NCBI GenBank assembly: GCA_900466005.1
Contig: UEGQ01000010.1
Location: forward strand, 1-64,000
Direction: 5' to 3'
Origin: Hyphomicrobiales bacterium
GTDB taxonomy: Bacteria; Pseudomonadota; Alphaproteobacteria; Rhizobiales; Rhizobiaceae
DNA length: 64,000 nucleotides
Part shown: positions 53,882-62,645 of the stretch, piece after piece
How the letters are laid out: each line of letters begins with the position of its first letter
Numbering within the stretch: position 1 is the first letter of the stretch
The notes under the pieces: generated by a model
What the model saw: only the letters and a program-made list of their open reading frames with translations
What the model was told of the DNA's origin: nothing
The model's database searches: none
Translations under genes and position numbers: made by a program

Positions 53882-55750
53882 ATGCAAAAAGCCGAACTCA
53901 TCAATTTGCCATACCATCAGCCAGCGTTTCTGCATATAACTAGAATATTCAAATATCAAATCCGTGACGTACTTTATTTTAAGTTCGCCGCGTTTCGTGC
54001 CAGTCTACTTCTGGCGCATTTACCAGTAGGAAAAATTCTTGATGGCAACGACGCTTGGGACCACGTTAGGGGAGTACTGGATGCCATCGACGGAGAGATG
54101 AGGACGATCGCCTCAAGACGAAGCGTGGCCTACTGGCTGCACATCTACAGGCGGATCGGTGTGTTTCTTTCGCCAGAGCATGAAAGTAAAACCGATCATA
54201 CAACAGTCGGACTGGTTCGACAGATTGTAGAGCTCGCCATCCAGAAGCATGGGCTTAGCAGCGCGTCTGGAGAGTTCGGCTTTTCCGATATGCTGAGCCC
54301 TGAGATTATCCTCGGCGGATGGATGAAAAAGGGCCTAAAAAGCCTCGGCAACAAGAAGATGAGCGGTGAGCAGCTTTTTCGGCGATATGCGGCGATTCTT
54401 AGAAGCAATCCAACATGGGTGATACGAGACTTCTCAAAGCGGGACTTAATTGACATCTATGCGCTAGAGGGGGCCGCTTACCAATATTGGAGATTGACTG
54501 CTCTTCTGCGATCTCTTGGTAAAGGTGCAAAGATAATTTTGGATGAAACTGGCGATTGGCACTACGTGCCTGATCCGGCGCTCAACCGGCTCATTGTGTC
54601 GATCGATAAGAGAAATGAGCAACGTAATACGTTTTCCTCATTGATGGGCATCTGGATCGACAGCGAAACTATCATGGGGCGTGAAGGCGGTGCAAACGGG
54701 AACGAACAGTCGGATATTATTTTCTTTCCGATCTACAACACACAGAGGGTCGTGCTTCCCGTCGGGACTGAATTTTATGGTGCGCGAATTCCCTCGGGCG
54801 TCACGAATTTTCTGCCGCTATACATGCGATCGAAGGTCTTCTTTCAGCATCACGAATTCATGCGCAAAGAATTCTTGGAAAGACGTGGATACGATTTCGA
54901 ATTGCTGATTAGTGTATTGGCCGGTCTCTCTTCTCTCACGGTCATTCCTAGTCGTACTTTGCTTTCCTGCGACAAGAACGAGCAGGAACGAATAAAACTG
55001 TCTGCACTTATGCAGACTCTTACTCGAGGATATCATCTTTTCGTTGGCTCAGAAGATGACTTGCTCAAAATGTTGATGGAGCGTATGTCCATTATCTTCT
55101 CAATGGAATTTGAAAAAGACAAAGTTCGAGCTGTTCTTTCCTCAATCAGTTTAAATGAAGGCGCCAAAAACAGTATCTCTCTATGGAGTAACGGGCCGAG
55201 ATGCGTGGTTATTCCTGCAGGCACAGTCTGTGTAGTCGATCTGGTTAGCATTCCTGCACTGTTGGCATCGATATTCGTGTTCATGACCGATCGGTTCGGC
55301 GAAAGCGGTACGGTTTTCGAAACACTCTTCAAAGAGGCATTGAAGCGCCGTGGCTTCGATGTGTATTCAGGTAAACTATTCGCCAACGATGGGTCCGAAC
55401 GCGAACTGGATGCGGGGGTATTAGTCGGCGATCGAATGTACCTGTTCGAGTGTGTATCCATCGAGCGTCCACTGGACTATGAGATAGGTCGACCAAAGAC
55501 GATTGCTGGAAGGCAGAAGCGGCTGTCCAAGAAGCTTGATCAAGCGAATTCTCTTCAGGCTTTTGTTTCCGTCAATCCCTCGGGCCGCAACTACGATTTT
55601 TCTCAGGCAACGGAATTTGTCTCGGTTGTGGTATCGCCCTTCGTTGAGTGGATTTGGAGCGCTGGACCAGAACTTTGGTTTGATCACAAAACCCCAAAGA
55701 TTCTCTCGCCTGAAGAGGCAATTTCGCTCGTTAGTGTTAAGGCTGATTGA
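53882..55750 (+). CDS. Orphan AT-rich gene: large unknown protein with PD-(D/E)XK nuclease-like C-terminal domain
   Basis: I do not recognise the first 460 of 622 residues, which look like a soluble mixed alpha/beta region without membrane spans. The C-terminal domain resembles a restriction-endonuclease fold: E480 in TVFETLFKEALKRRGF, D510 in ERELDAGVLVGDRMY and E523 in LFECV. The lysine expected two residues after E523 is V525, so the site is altered unless a later lysine substitutes. Composition is foreign: 22 of 60 bases at 55081-55140 are G or C, against 44 of 60 at 53101-53160 in ycaQ. The start is uncertain (ATG 53882 or TTG 53858), and no good Shine-Dalgarno is seen. A defence role is possible but unproven. 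Confidence 0.75.
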   Translation: MQKAELINLPYHQPAFLHITRIFKYQIRDVLYFKFAAFRASLLLAHLPVGKILDGNDAWDHVRGVLDAIDGEMRTIASRRSVAYWLHIYRRIGVFLSPEHESKTDHTTVGLVRQIVELAIQKHGLSSASGEFGFSDMLSPEIILGGWMKKGLKSLGNKKMSGEQLFRRYAAILRSNPTWVIRDFSKRDLIDIYALEGAAYQYWRLTALLRSLGKGAKIILDETGDWHYVPDPALNRLIVSIDKRNEQRNTFSSLMGIWIDSETIMGREGGANGNEQSDIIFFPIYNTQRVVLPVGTEFYGARIPSGVTNFLPLYMRSKVFFQHHEFMRKEFLERRGYDFELLISVLAGLSSLTVIPSRTLLSCDKNEQERIKLSALMQTLTRGYHLFVGSEDDLLKMLMERMSIIFSMEFEKDKVRAVLSSISLNEGAKNSISLWSNGPRCVVIPAGTVCVVDLVSIPALLASIFVFMTDRFGESGTVFETLFKEALKRRGFDVYSGKLFANDGSERELDAGVLVGDRMYLFECVSIERPLDYEIGRPKTIAGRQKRLSKKLDQANSLQAFVSVNPSGRNYDFSQATEFVSVVVSPFVEWIWSAGPELWFDHKTPKILSPEEAISLVSVKAD

Positions 55751-55811
55751 ATTCCGTCGCCAGTCGGGTGGGCTCTGGTGAACCACGCGATGTGGCTTGA
55801 GCCTCACCCCC

Positions 55812-56912
55812 TCAAACAATCTCCGTCCCGCTGATCCGTATCCCAAACCCTTCGAGCCCGACATAGTGCCGTTCGCGTGAGGCAAAGAGGCGGATCGAGG
55901 TGACGCCGAGGTCTTTGAGGATCTGTGCGCCGAGGCCGATTTCCAGCCATTCGCTTTCGCGGGCCTGCGCCTGTTCGTGCGCCTCGCGCTCGTGGTGGCC
56001 GGCGCGCGCGGTGGTCGAGACGCCGACGCCGACGGAGCCTTCGCGCAGGTAGACGATGACGCCGCGGCCCTTCTCGGCGATCTTCTTCATGATGTCGTCG
56101 ATCTGGCGGCCCTTGCCGAACACGTCCTGGCCGACATGTTCGAGATGCAGGCGCACGGGGATGTCGACGCCGTCGCGGATGTCGCCGAAGACGACGGCGA
56201 GATGCTGCATCGGGTCCCAGGGCAGCGAATAGGCATGCGCCTTGGCCGGACCGTAGGGCGTCTCGATGGCGAAGCTCGAGGCGAGCTGGATCAGCGTCTC
56301 CTTGCGCTGGCGGTAGGCGATGAGGTCTGCGACGGAGAGCAGCTTCAGCCCGTGTTCGGCGGCGAAGCTTGCGACCTGCGGGCCGCGCTTCACCGTGCCG
56401 TCGTCGTTGACGAGCTCGGAGATCACGCCGATCTGCGGCAGGCCGGCGAGCTTGCAGAGGTCGACGGCGGCTTCGGTATGGCCGGACCGCATCAGCACCC
56501 CGCCTTCGCGGGCGACCAGCGGGAAGATGTGGCCGGGGCGGACGAAGTCGGCGGCGCCGACATTCGGGTTGGCGAGGTTGCGCACGGTCAGCGTGCGGTC
56601 GTCGGCGGAAATGCCGGTCGTCGTGCCGTGCTTGAAGTCGACCGAGACGGTGAAGGCCGTCGTATGCGCGCTGTCGTTTTCGGCGACCATGGCGCTGAGG
56701 TTGAGGCGTTTCGCCTCCTCGCGCGGCATCGGCGCGCAGACGATGCCGGAGGTGTGACGGACGATGAAGGCCATCTTCTCCGGCGTGCAGTGGACGGCGG
56801 CGACGATCAGGTCGCCCTCGTTCTCCCGGTCGTCGTCGTCGACGACCACGACGATCTCGCCCGCCTCGAAGGCGCGGATGGCATCGACGACGCGGCTCTG
56901 GTCATAGCTCAT
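55812..56912 (-). CDS. ribB: 3,4-dihydroxy-2-butanone 4-phosphate synthase with degenerate GTP cyclohydrolase II-like domain
   Basis: RibB makes the four-carbon unit of riboflavin from ribulose 5-phosphate. Residues 1-205 carry VVVDDDDRENEGDL (22-35), HTSGIVCAPM and RSGHTEAAVDL, so this domain looks active. Residues 206-366 follow the RibA fold, but the zinc cysteines and the RQEGRGIG motif are gone: the region reads LHLEHVGQDVFGKG, then YLREGSVGVGV. GTP cyclohydrolase II activity is therefore unlikely from this gene. AroC lies 10 bp upstream on the same strand, so the two form an operon. Confidence 0.92.
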   Translation of the reverse strand: MSYDQSRVVDAIRAFEAGEIVVVVDDDDRENEGDLIVAAVHCTPEKMAFIVRHTSGIVCAPMPREEAKRLNLSAMVAENDSAHTTAFTVSVDFKHGTTTGISADDRTLTVRNLANPNVGAADFVRPGHIFPLVAREGGVLMRSGHTEAAVDLCKLAGLPQIGVISELVNDDGTVKRGPQVASFAAEHGLKLLSVADLIAYRQRKETLIQLASSFAIETPYGPAKAHAYSLPWDPMQHLAVVFGDIRDGVDIPVRLHLEHVGQDVFGKGRQIDDIMKKIAEKGRGVIVYLREGSVGVGVSTTARAGHHEREAHEQAQARESEWLEIGLGAQILKDLGVTSIRLFASRERHYVGLEGFGIRISGTEIV

Positions 56913-56921
56913 GGGAAACCC

Positions 56922-58016
56922 TCACTTCAACCGGCCGGTCTGGCCGCGATCTCGTAAGTAATGATCGGCGATGATGCATGCCAGCATCGCCTCGCCGACA
57001 GGAACGGCCCGGATTCCGACGCAGGGGTCGTGGCGGCCCTTGGTGCGCACGTCGACATTGTTGCCCGCGGCATCGATGGACTTGCGTTCGGTCAGGATCG
57101 AGGAGGTCGGCTTGATGGCGAAGCGCGCGACCACCGGCTCGCCGGTCGAAATGCCGCCGAGGATGCCGCCGGCGTGGTTGGACAGGAAGAGCGGCTTGCC
57201 GTCATTGCCCATGCGCATCTCGTCGGCGTTTTCCTCGCCGGTGATCTCGGCGGCACCGAAGCCGTTGCCGATCTCCACACCCTTGACCGCGTTGATCGAC
57301 ATCAGGCCGCTTGCGATGTCCTGGTCGAGCTTGCCGTAGATCGGCGCCCCGAACCCGGCCGGTACACCCTCGGCGACGAGTTCGACGACGGCGCCGACCG
57401 AGGAGCCGGCCTTGCGGATGCCGTCGAGATAGTCTTCCCAGACCGGAACGATCGCGGGATCGGGCGCGAAGAACGGGTTCTCGCCGACCTGCGCCCAGTC
57501 CCAGTTGTCGCGGTTGATCCTGTGCTTGCCGATCTGCACCAGCGCGCCGCGGATGGTGACGCCGGGGATGACGAGGCGGGCGATGCCGCCGGCGGCGACA
57601 CGGGCGGCCGTCTCGCGGGCGGAGGAGCGTCCGCCGCCGCGATAGTCGCGGATGCCGTACTTGACGTCATAGGTGTAGTCGGCGTGGCCGGGGCGGTATT
57701 GCTGGGCGATCTCGCCGTAGTCCTTCGAGCGCTGGTCGGTGTTCTCGATCATCAGCGAGATCGGCGTGCCGGTGGTGACGAAGGAACCGTCCTCCTGCGG
57801 CATCACGCCGGAGAGCACCTTGACCAGGTCCTCCTCGCGCCGCTGTGTCACGAAACGCGACTGGCCGGGCTTGCGCTTGTCGAGGAAGGACTGCAGGTCC
57901 TCCTGCCGGAAACGGAGGCCGGGCGGGCAGCCGTCGACGACGGCGCCGAGTGCAGGCCCGTGGCTTTCGCCCCAGGTGGTGACGCGGAACAGATGACCGA
58001 AGGTGTTGTGCGACAT
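56922..58016 (-). CDS. aroC: Chorismate synthase
   Basis: AroC converts 5-enolpyruvylshikimate-3-phosphate to chorismate with reduced FMN, the last shared step of aromatic synthesis. The 364-residue protein starts [20 protein letters not shown], the first family signature. It also has [30 protein letters not shown] (in parts, residues 97-126) and [13 protein letters not shown] near the end. It is followed after 9 bp by ribB and preceded by a terminator. Confidence 0.97.
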   Translation of the reverse strand: MSHNTFGHLFRVTTWGESHGPALGAVVDGCPPGLRFRQEDLQSFLDKRKPGQSRFVTQRREEDLVKVLSGVMPQEDGSFVTTGTPISLMIENTDQRSKDYGEIAQQYRPGHADYTYDVKYGIRDYRGGGRSSARETAARVAAGGIARLVIPGVTIRGALVQIGKHRINRDNWDWAQVGENPFFAPDPAIVPVWEDYLDGIRKAGSSVGAVVELVAEGVPAGFGAPIYGKLDQDIASGLMSINAVKGVEIGNGFGAAEITGEENADEMRMGNDGKPLFLSNHAGGILGGISTGEPVVARFAIKPTSSILTERKSIDAAGNNVDVRTKGRHDPCVGIRAVPVGEAMLACIIADHYLRDRGQTGRLK

Positions 58017-58080
58017 GTCTCAAAGGTCCGGAACTTGGGCGGCCGGGCCGCCTTCTCGTATCGGGGCACACACATAGTGG

Positions 58081-58128
58081 AAAACCGCCGGGAGAGGAAA
58101 GGCTTTCTTTCCGCGCAAGTCCCGGCGG
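58081..58128 (-). terminator. Intrinsic terminator of the GGDEF-EAL gene
   Basis: An outer 9-bp stem (CCGCCGGGA / TCCCGGCGG) encloses an inner 6-bp hairpin (GGAAAG/CTTTCC), and TTTT follows on the minus strand. It lies 13 nt past the stop and shields aroC. Confidence 0.75.
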
Positions 58129-58141
58129 AGGGCGATGGCCG

Positions 58142-61100
58142 TCATGCCTCCCGCGCGGCCGGCATGCTTGCGCGCCGGGCGGCGAAGCGGGCGAACTCCG
58201 CGAAGGGAAGGGGCTTTGCGAAGGCATAACCCTGCAATTCGTCGCATCCGAGTGTGCGCAGGAGCTCCGCATGCGCCGGCGTTTCCACCCCTTCGGCGAT
58301 CGTCTCGACGCCGAGCGAGCGGGCGATCTCGATGATCGAGCGCACCAGCGCGCGCTCCTGCGGCGAGGTGAGGATCGGCATGACGAGCTGCCGGTCGATC
58401 TTCAGCCGCTTCGGCTTGAGGCGCAGCAGGCTGACGATGGACGTATGGCCGGTGCCGAAGTCGTCGATCTCGATGTCGATGCCGAGCGCCTTGATGTCGG
58501 CGAGGTTGGCGCTCGCCGGATCGTCGCTGTCGTCGAGGAAGATCGATTCCACGAGCTCGAAGGCGACCTCGCCCGGGCGGATGCTGAGGCCACGAAGCTG
58601 GTCCACCAGTGCCGGATCGTGCAGCCGTCGCGAGGAAACGTTGACCGAGATCCGCGGCAGGTCGATGCCCTCGGCCATCCAGCGCATCTTGTCGCGCAGC
58701 GCCGTTTCGAGCACCAGCTGGTCGATGCGGGCCACGACGTTGAGCTCCTCGGCGAGCCGCAGGAACCGCCCCGAAGCAAGGATGCCCTGGTCGGGATGGT
58801 TCCAGCGCACCAGCGCCTCCGCCCCCGTCAGCCGCATCGTCGTCGCATCGAATTGCGGCTGGTACCAGACGGTGAACTCGTCGCGTTCGAGGCCGGCGAG
58901 AATGTCGTCGGCGAGCCTCTTGCGGGTCACGATGTTCGCCTGAAGCGCCTGGGAGAAGAATTCGTAGGCGTTCCGCCCCTTCTCCTTGGCCTGGTAGAGG
59001 GCGATGTCCGCGTTGATCAGCACCTTGCGCGGGTCGGAGCCGATCCCCTGCGAGCGGGCGATGCCGATCGATACGCCGCAGCGGCAGGAGAAGCCCTCGA
59101 AGTCGACGGGCCTGCCCATCTCCTCGATGATCCGCTCGCTGAGCAGCGAAAGCGCCTCCGTCGTCACTGGACGGGTGATCAGGATCACGAATTCGTCGCC
59201 GCCGATGCGCGCCACCAGATCGTCCTTCTCGACGGCCCGCGACAGGATCTCGGCGGCGTGCGTGAGAACCGCGTCGCCGGCGGCGTGGCCGAGCGTGTCG
59301 TTGATCTCCTTGAAGCGGTCGAGGTCGAGATGCAGGATCGTGAACCGTGTCCCGCTCACCGGGCCGGAGCGTCCGAGCCTGTCGAGTTCCTCGTCGAGCT
59401 TGCGGCGGTTGGCGAGCGCCGTCAGCGGATCGTGAAGCGCGTTGAACTCGATCCGGTTCTTGGCGAGTTCGAGCTCGATGTTGCGGGCATCGGCCTCCGC
59501 CTTCGCCGCGCGCAGCTCTTCGGCGAGAAGCGCGTCGGCGGTGACGTCGAAGGCGATGCCGATGATCTTTTCCTTGCCGTCCTTGCCGACATGGACCTGC
59601 CCGACGGAGCGCACGTAGCGCGGCTCTCCGTTGGGCAGCTGGATCTGTTGCAGCGTGTTGATCGTCGTTGCGGTTTCGAGTGCCCTGTTGGTGGCGGCGA
59701 GGACCCGCTCGCGGCAGTCGGGGTGCAGGCAGGAGAGCCAGCCTTGCTGGTCGAGGCGCTGCGGGCTGTAGGGAATGCCGTAGAGCTGGTGCATCCGCTC
59801 GTCCCACACCGCCGTCGCGGATACGGGATCGGCCTCCCAGATGCCGCAATTGTAGGAGGCGAGCGCAAGGTCGAACTTGTGCGAAAGCTCCGAAAGCTCC
59901 TGCTCGCGGCTCGACAGTTCATCGAGCGCCAGCTCGAGTTCGGCGTTCTTGATGTCGCTCGTCTGCTTGGCGTCGCGCAGCGTCTGCGTCATCAGCGCAT
60001 CCGCGGTGACGTCGAGAACGACGCCGATCAGCCGGCTCTCGCCCTCTTCTCCGACCGAATGGGCACCGACTGATCGAAGATGGCGGACGGTGCCGTCGGG
60101 AAGCACGACCCGATAGGTCATGACGGCGGTTTCCGCCACGGCGATGCAGCTGTAGGCGAAGGCCTGCGCCTCGACCTTCTCCCGGTCTTCCGGGTGGACC
60201 GATGCGGTCCAGTCGGCGATCCGGTCCTCGTTGTCCCCGAAGCTGGGCGCACGTCCGTGGAGGGCCGCGCTCCGGTCGTCCCAGAGAAGCACGTGGCCGT
60301 CCAGCTTCACCTCCCAGATGCCGATGTCGGCCGACTCCATCGCAAGACTGAGGCGCTGAGACAGTTCGCGCAGCTTCTTCTCTCGCCGCTTGAGTTCGGC
60401 AACATAGCGGTTGCGGTCGCGAAACAGGAGACCGGTGACGACGGCCGGAATCATGATCGCCGCGCCGGCGAGGAAGATCGCCAGGCGGATCGCGATGCGG
60501 TTCTCCGGAGGCGTGTCCCAGCCGCCCTGCGGCGCGGCGAGGATTTCGAAGGCTCCGCCGCCCGGCAGGTCCAGCCGCGACACCGAAGGAGCCGCGTCGG
60601 TGGCGAAGACCGGGCCGAGATCGAGGGGGGCGGCATCCGGTGCCACGTGTCGCACCGACCATTGCAGGTCGGCAAGCGGGAGAGGCCTCGGCTCCGGCAT
60701 GCTTCCGTCCGGAGGCAGAAGCCCGCTCGCCTGCAGAAGTCCCCGGGTATCGAGCGTCATGGCGACTAAGCCGCTGCCGGTCGTGCCGGCCTGCCCGACG
60801 GGTACGGAGAGCCGGAAGGTGTCGCTTCCGAGCCGGAGAAGCTGTCCCCCTTCGGGAGAGCCTGGCAAGGTGGCCGGCGCGGCGACCGGCGCATTGGCGC
60901 GGGAATAGAGCGTCTCGGTGGGAGCGGCGGCGTTCGCCGCGTATTCAAACGTGCGGATATGGTCCTTGCCGCGGCCGAGGATCGCTGCCGCCGTTCGAAG
61001 CTGGACGGGATCGGAATCGATGGCGGCTTCCGACGCGAGATGGCGAACGGTCGCGAAATCGGCGGAGATTTCGGTCTGGAGCGCGAAACGGATGACCTGC

Positions 61101-61276
61101 ATTCCATCGCGTACGTGCTGCTCCAGAGCGGTCCGGTGGGCCGTCGTATAGCGTTGGTCGGCAAGGACTCCTGCTGCGACGATGACGCAGGCCAGCATGC
61201 CGGAGCCGAGCAGGAACGAGCCGGCACTTTGTGTCCGCGCCCTGCGCCATCTGGGGGTGTGGCTCGGCAAGTCCAA
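58142..61276 (-). CDS. Membrane-bound PAS-PAS-GGDEF-EAL c-di-GMP signalling protein
   Basis: The protein (about 1044 residues) has two membrane segments around a periplasmic CHASE-like sensor, then two PAS domains (IGIWEVKLDGHVLLWDD, CGIWEADPVSATAVWDE). A GGDEF domain follows with an intact ARIGGDEFVIL, and then an EAL domain. The EAL motifs GAEALVRW, NVSSRRL, DDFGTGHTS, KIDRQLV and ETIAEGVET are all kept, so both synthesis and breakdown of c-di-GMP are possible. The start is uncertain: TTG 61276 has AAGGAG about 9 nt upstream and gives a sensible N-terminus, while GTG 61393 also has AAGGA but adds an Arg/Pro-rich stretch. Confidence 0.9.
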   Translation of the reverse strand: MDLPSHTPRWRRARTQSAGSFLLGSGMLACVIVAAGVLADQRYTTAHRTALEQHVRDGMQVIRFALQTEISADFATVRHLASEAAIDSDPVQLRTAAAILGRGKDHIRTFEYAANAAAPTETLYSRANAPVAAPATLPGSPEGGQLLRLGSDTFRLSVPVGQAGTTGSGLVAMTLDTRGLLQASGLLPPDGSMPEPRPLPLADLQWSVRHVAPDAAPLDLGPVFATDAAPSVSRLDLPGGGAFEILAAPQGGWDTPPENRIAIRLAIFLAGAAIMIPAVVTGLLFRDRNRYVAELKRREKKLRELSQRLSLAMESADIGIWEVKLDGHVLLWDDRSAALHGRAPSFGDNEDRIADWTASVHPEDREKVEAQAFAYSCIAVAETAVMTYRVVLPDGTVRHLRSVGAHSVGEEGESRLIGVVLDVTADALMTQTLRDAKQTSDIKNAELELALDELSSREQELSELSHKFDLALASYNCGIWEADPVSATAVWDERMHQLYGIPYSPQRLDQQGWLSCLHPDCRERVLAATNRALETATTINTLQQIQLPNGEPRYVRSVGQVHVGKDGKEKIIGIAFDVTADALLAEELRAAKAEADARNIELELAKNRIEFNALHDPLTALANRRKLDEELDRLGRSGPVSGTRFTILHLDLDRFKEINDTLGHAAGDAVLTHAAEILSRAVEKDDLVARIGGDEFVILITRPVTTEALSLLSERIIEEMGRPVDFEGFSCRCGVSIGIARSQGIGSDPRKVLINADIALYQAKEKGRNAYEFFSQALQANIVTRKRLADDILAGLERDEFTVWYQPQFDATTMRLTGAEALVRWNHPDQGILASGRFLRLAEELNVVARIDQLVLETALRDKMRWMAEGIDLPRISVNVSSRRLHDPALVDQLRGLSIRPGEVAFELVESIFLDDSDDPASANLADIKALGIDIEIDDFGTGHTSIVSLLRLKPKRLKIDRQLVMPILTSPQERALVRSIIEIARSLGVETIAEGVETPAHAELLRTLGCDELQGYAFAKPLPFAEFARFAARRASMPAAREA

Positions 61277-61712
61277 GTTTCGACGTCTCCTTCGCCCATG
61301 CCGCGGGACCGCGGGTGGTGTTCCCGAAAGCCCGCGTTCTTCCTGCGGTCGTGGCCACGGCGTTTGAGGACGAAGCCGGGGGCGCGAGAGCACGGGTATC
61401 CTTCGGGGGTCCGGAAGTCGTTGGGCTCCGTGCCGTCGAGGATGGCGGGCAGCGGCACGGATACTACGCGTGCGCGGGTTAATTTAGGATTTCAGGTCCA
61501 GAAATGGGCGGAAGAACAGCGTCCGCGCGCAGGGCGACTGCCGAAAACTGTTGCCCGTCCACCCGTCGCTTTCACGGGTGCTTGATCGTGGCCGTGTTCC
61601 CGTGCCAACAATCGCACGGAAATGTCATTTTTGCGGGCAACTTCTGCCACATTCGGGAGGCTTACTTTTGTTCAATATTTTGAATGCACTAAGAGCGGCA
61701 AAGGTTTTCCGG
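61277..61712. other. Divergent intergenic region, nothing firm recognised
   Basis: This 436-bp region lies between the GGDEF-EAL gene and the DUF1344 gene. It becomes AT-richer after about 61610 (TTTTTGCGGG, TTACTTTTGTTCAATATTTTG), where the DUF1344 promoter probably lies. No gene or strong palindrome was found. Confidence 0.45.
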
Positions 61713-61976
61713 ATGCGTTTCGTCATGGCAGTCCTGCTCGGCACCGCGAGCTTCTTGTCCCCGCTGAGCGCGCTCGCGGGCAGCAATGACGTCGAAGCGA
61801 CGATCCATTCCCTCAATGCCGACCAGCTCACGATGACGCTGGACGACGGAAAGACCTATCTCCTGCCGCAGGAATTCAACTTCGAGGGACTGGAAAGCGG
61901 CGTCAAGGTAATCGTGTTCTTCACCGAGGTCGATGGCAAGCGCGTCGTCGACGATCTCCAGGTCGTCGGCGAATAA
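61713..61976 (+). CDS. DUF1344 family small exported protein
   Basis: The 87-residue protein has a signal peptide ending at ALAG (about residue 22). The small beta-rich domain has EATIHSLNADQLTMTLDDGK and LPQEFNFEGLESGVKV, as in DUF1344 proteins of Rhizobiales, which are thought to be periplasmic. Function unknown. AAAGG lies about 8 nt before ATG 61713; ATG 61725 is an alternative. A good terminator follows. Confidence 0.78.
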   Translation: MRFVMAVLLGTASFLSPLSALAGSNDVEATIHSLNADQLTMTLDDGKTYLLPQEFNFEGLESGVKVIVFFTEVDGKRVVDDLQVVGE

Positions 61977-61989
61977 GCCCGGCCGAGAC

Positions 61990-62013
61990 GGGCGCGCAAG
62001 GCGCCCTTTGTTT
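61990..62013 (+). terminator. Intrinsic terminator after the DUF1344 gene
   Basis: GGGCGC and GCGCCC form a 6-bp stem with a 5-nt loop, followed by TTTGTTT, 13 nt past the stop. Confidence 0.7.
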
Positions 62014-62029
62014 CCCTTGATTCTGATGC

Positions 62030-62620
62030 TCAGAGCCAGGAGACCGTCCCGCCGTCGCGGTCGATCTTCAGGATACGGTCCTGGGGAACGTTCATGTTGC
62101 AGGCGGCATCCCGCGACCACTTGCCGATGAGTCGGAAGACGCTGCGCACAACGCCGCCGTGGCTGACGCAGACCGTCGGGCGATCGACGGAGGTGAGCCA
62201 TGCGCCGACGCGCCAGGAGAGGATTTCATAGCTTTCGGCAGCCTCACCGGGCGGGATGAAGTCCCATTTCTCCCGTCTGCGGGCTTCGACCCGATCCGGA
62301 GCCTGCCGGCGCAGTTCGGCGAGCGTAAAGCCCTGCCAGTCTCCGAAGGAGAGTTCCATCAGCCGCGTCTCGGTTCGGTAGGTCGCGGGATCGAGGCCCA
62401 TGGCGGCGCGCACGCGCTCCATGGTCTCGCGGGTGCGCCCGAGCGGGGAGGCGACGTAGTCGTAGCTTTCAGCCGCGTCGCCGAGTTCGGCCGCGAGCCG
62501 CTCGCCGTTGCGGCTCGCCTGGCTGCGGCCGACGGCATTGAGGGGCACGTCCTGCTGCCCCTGCAACCTTCCCTCCGCGTTCCAGTCGGTCTGGCCGTGG
62601 CGAATCATGTAGATGAGCAC
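62030..62620 (-). CDS. Histidine phosphatase (phosphoglycerate mutase-like) family protein
   Basis: The 196-residue enzyme has the catalytic RHGQTDWN motif at 7-14, the arginine in SPLGRTRETM, the acid residue in ELSFGDWQG and the second histidine in VSHGGVVRS. It is a phosphatase rather than a true glycolytic mutase by length and motif; the substrate is unknown. It lies 25 bp downstream of fabI on the same strand and is probably co-transcribed. Confidence 0.9.
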   Translation of the reverse strand: MLIYMIRHGQTDWNAEGRLQGQQDVPLNAVGRSQASRNGERLAAELGDAAESYDYVASPLGRTRETMERVRAAMGLDPATYRTETRLMELSFGDWQGFTLAELRRQAPDRVEARRREKWDFIPPGEAAESYEILSWRVGAWLTSVDRPTVCVSHGGVVRSVFRLIGKWSRDAACNMNVPQDRILKIDRDGGTVSWL

Positions 62621-62645
62621 GGCAGACCACTCCAGACGCGGGCGA

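Noticed and set aside
53330-53959. A 209-codon frame on the minus strand across the ycaQ end and the island leader
   Set aside because: Half of it is antisense to ycaQ with Arg/Ala-rich shadow composition; no domain and no sensible start region.
53649-55810. 9-bp inverted sequence GGGGTGAGG (53649-53657) and CCTCACCCC (55802-55810) flanking the AT-rich gene, as possible insertion ends
   Set aside because: Short, GC-rich and inside or next to the flanking genes; chance occurrence is likely without target-site duplication or a known integrase.
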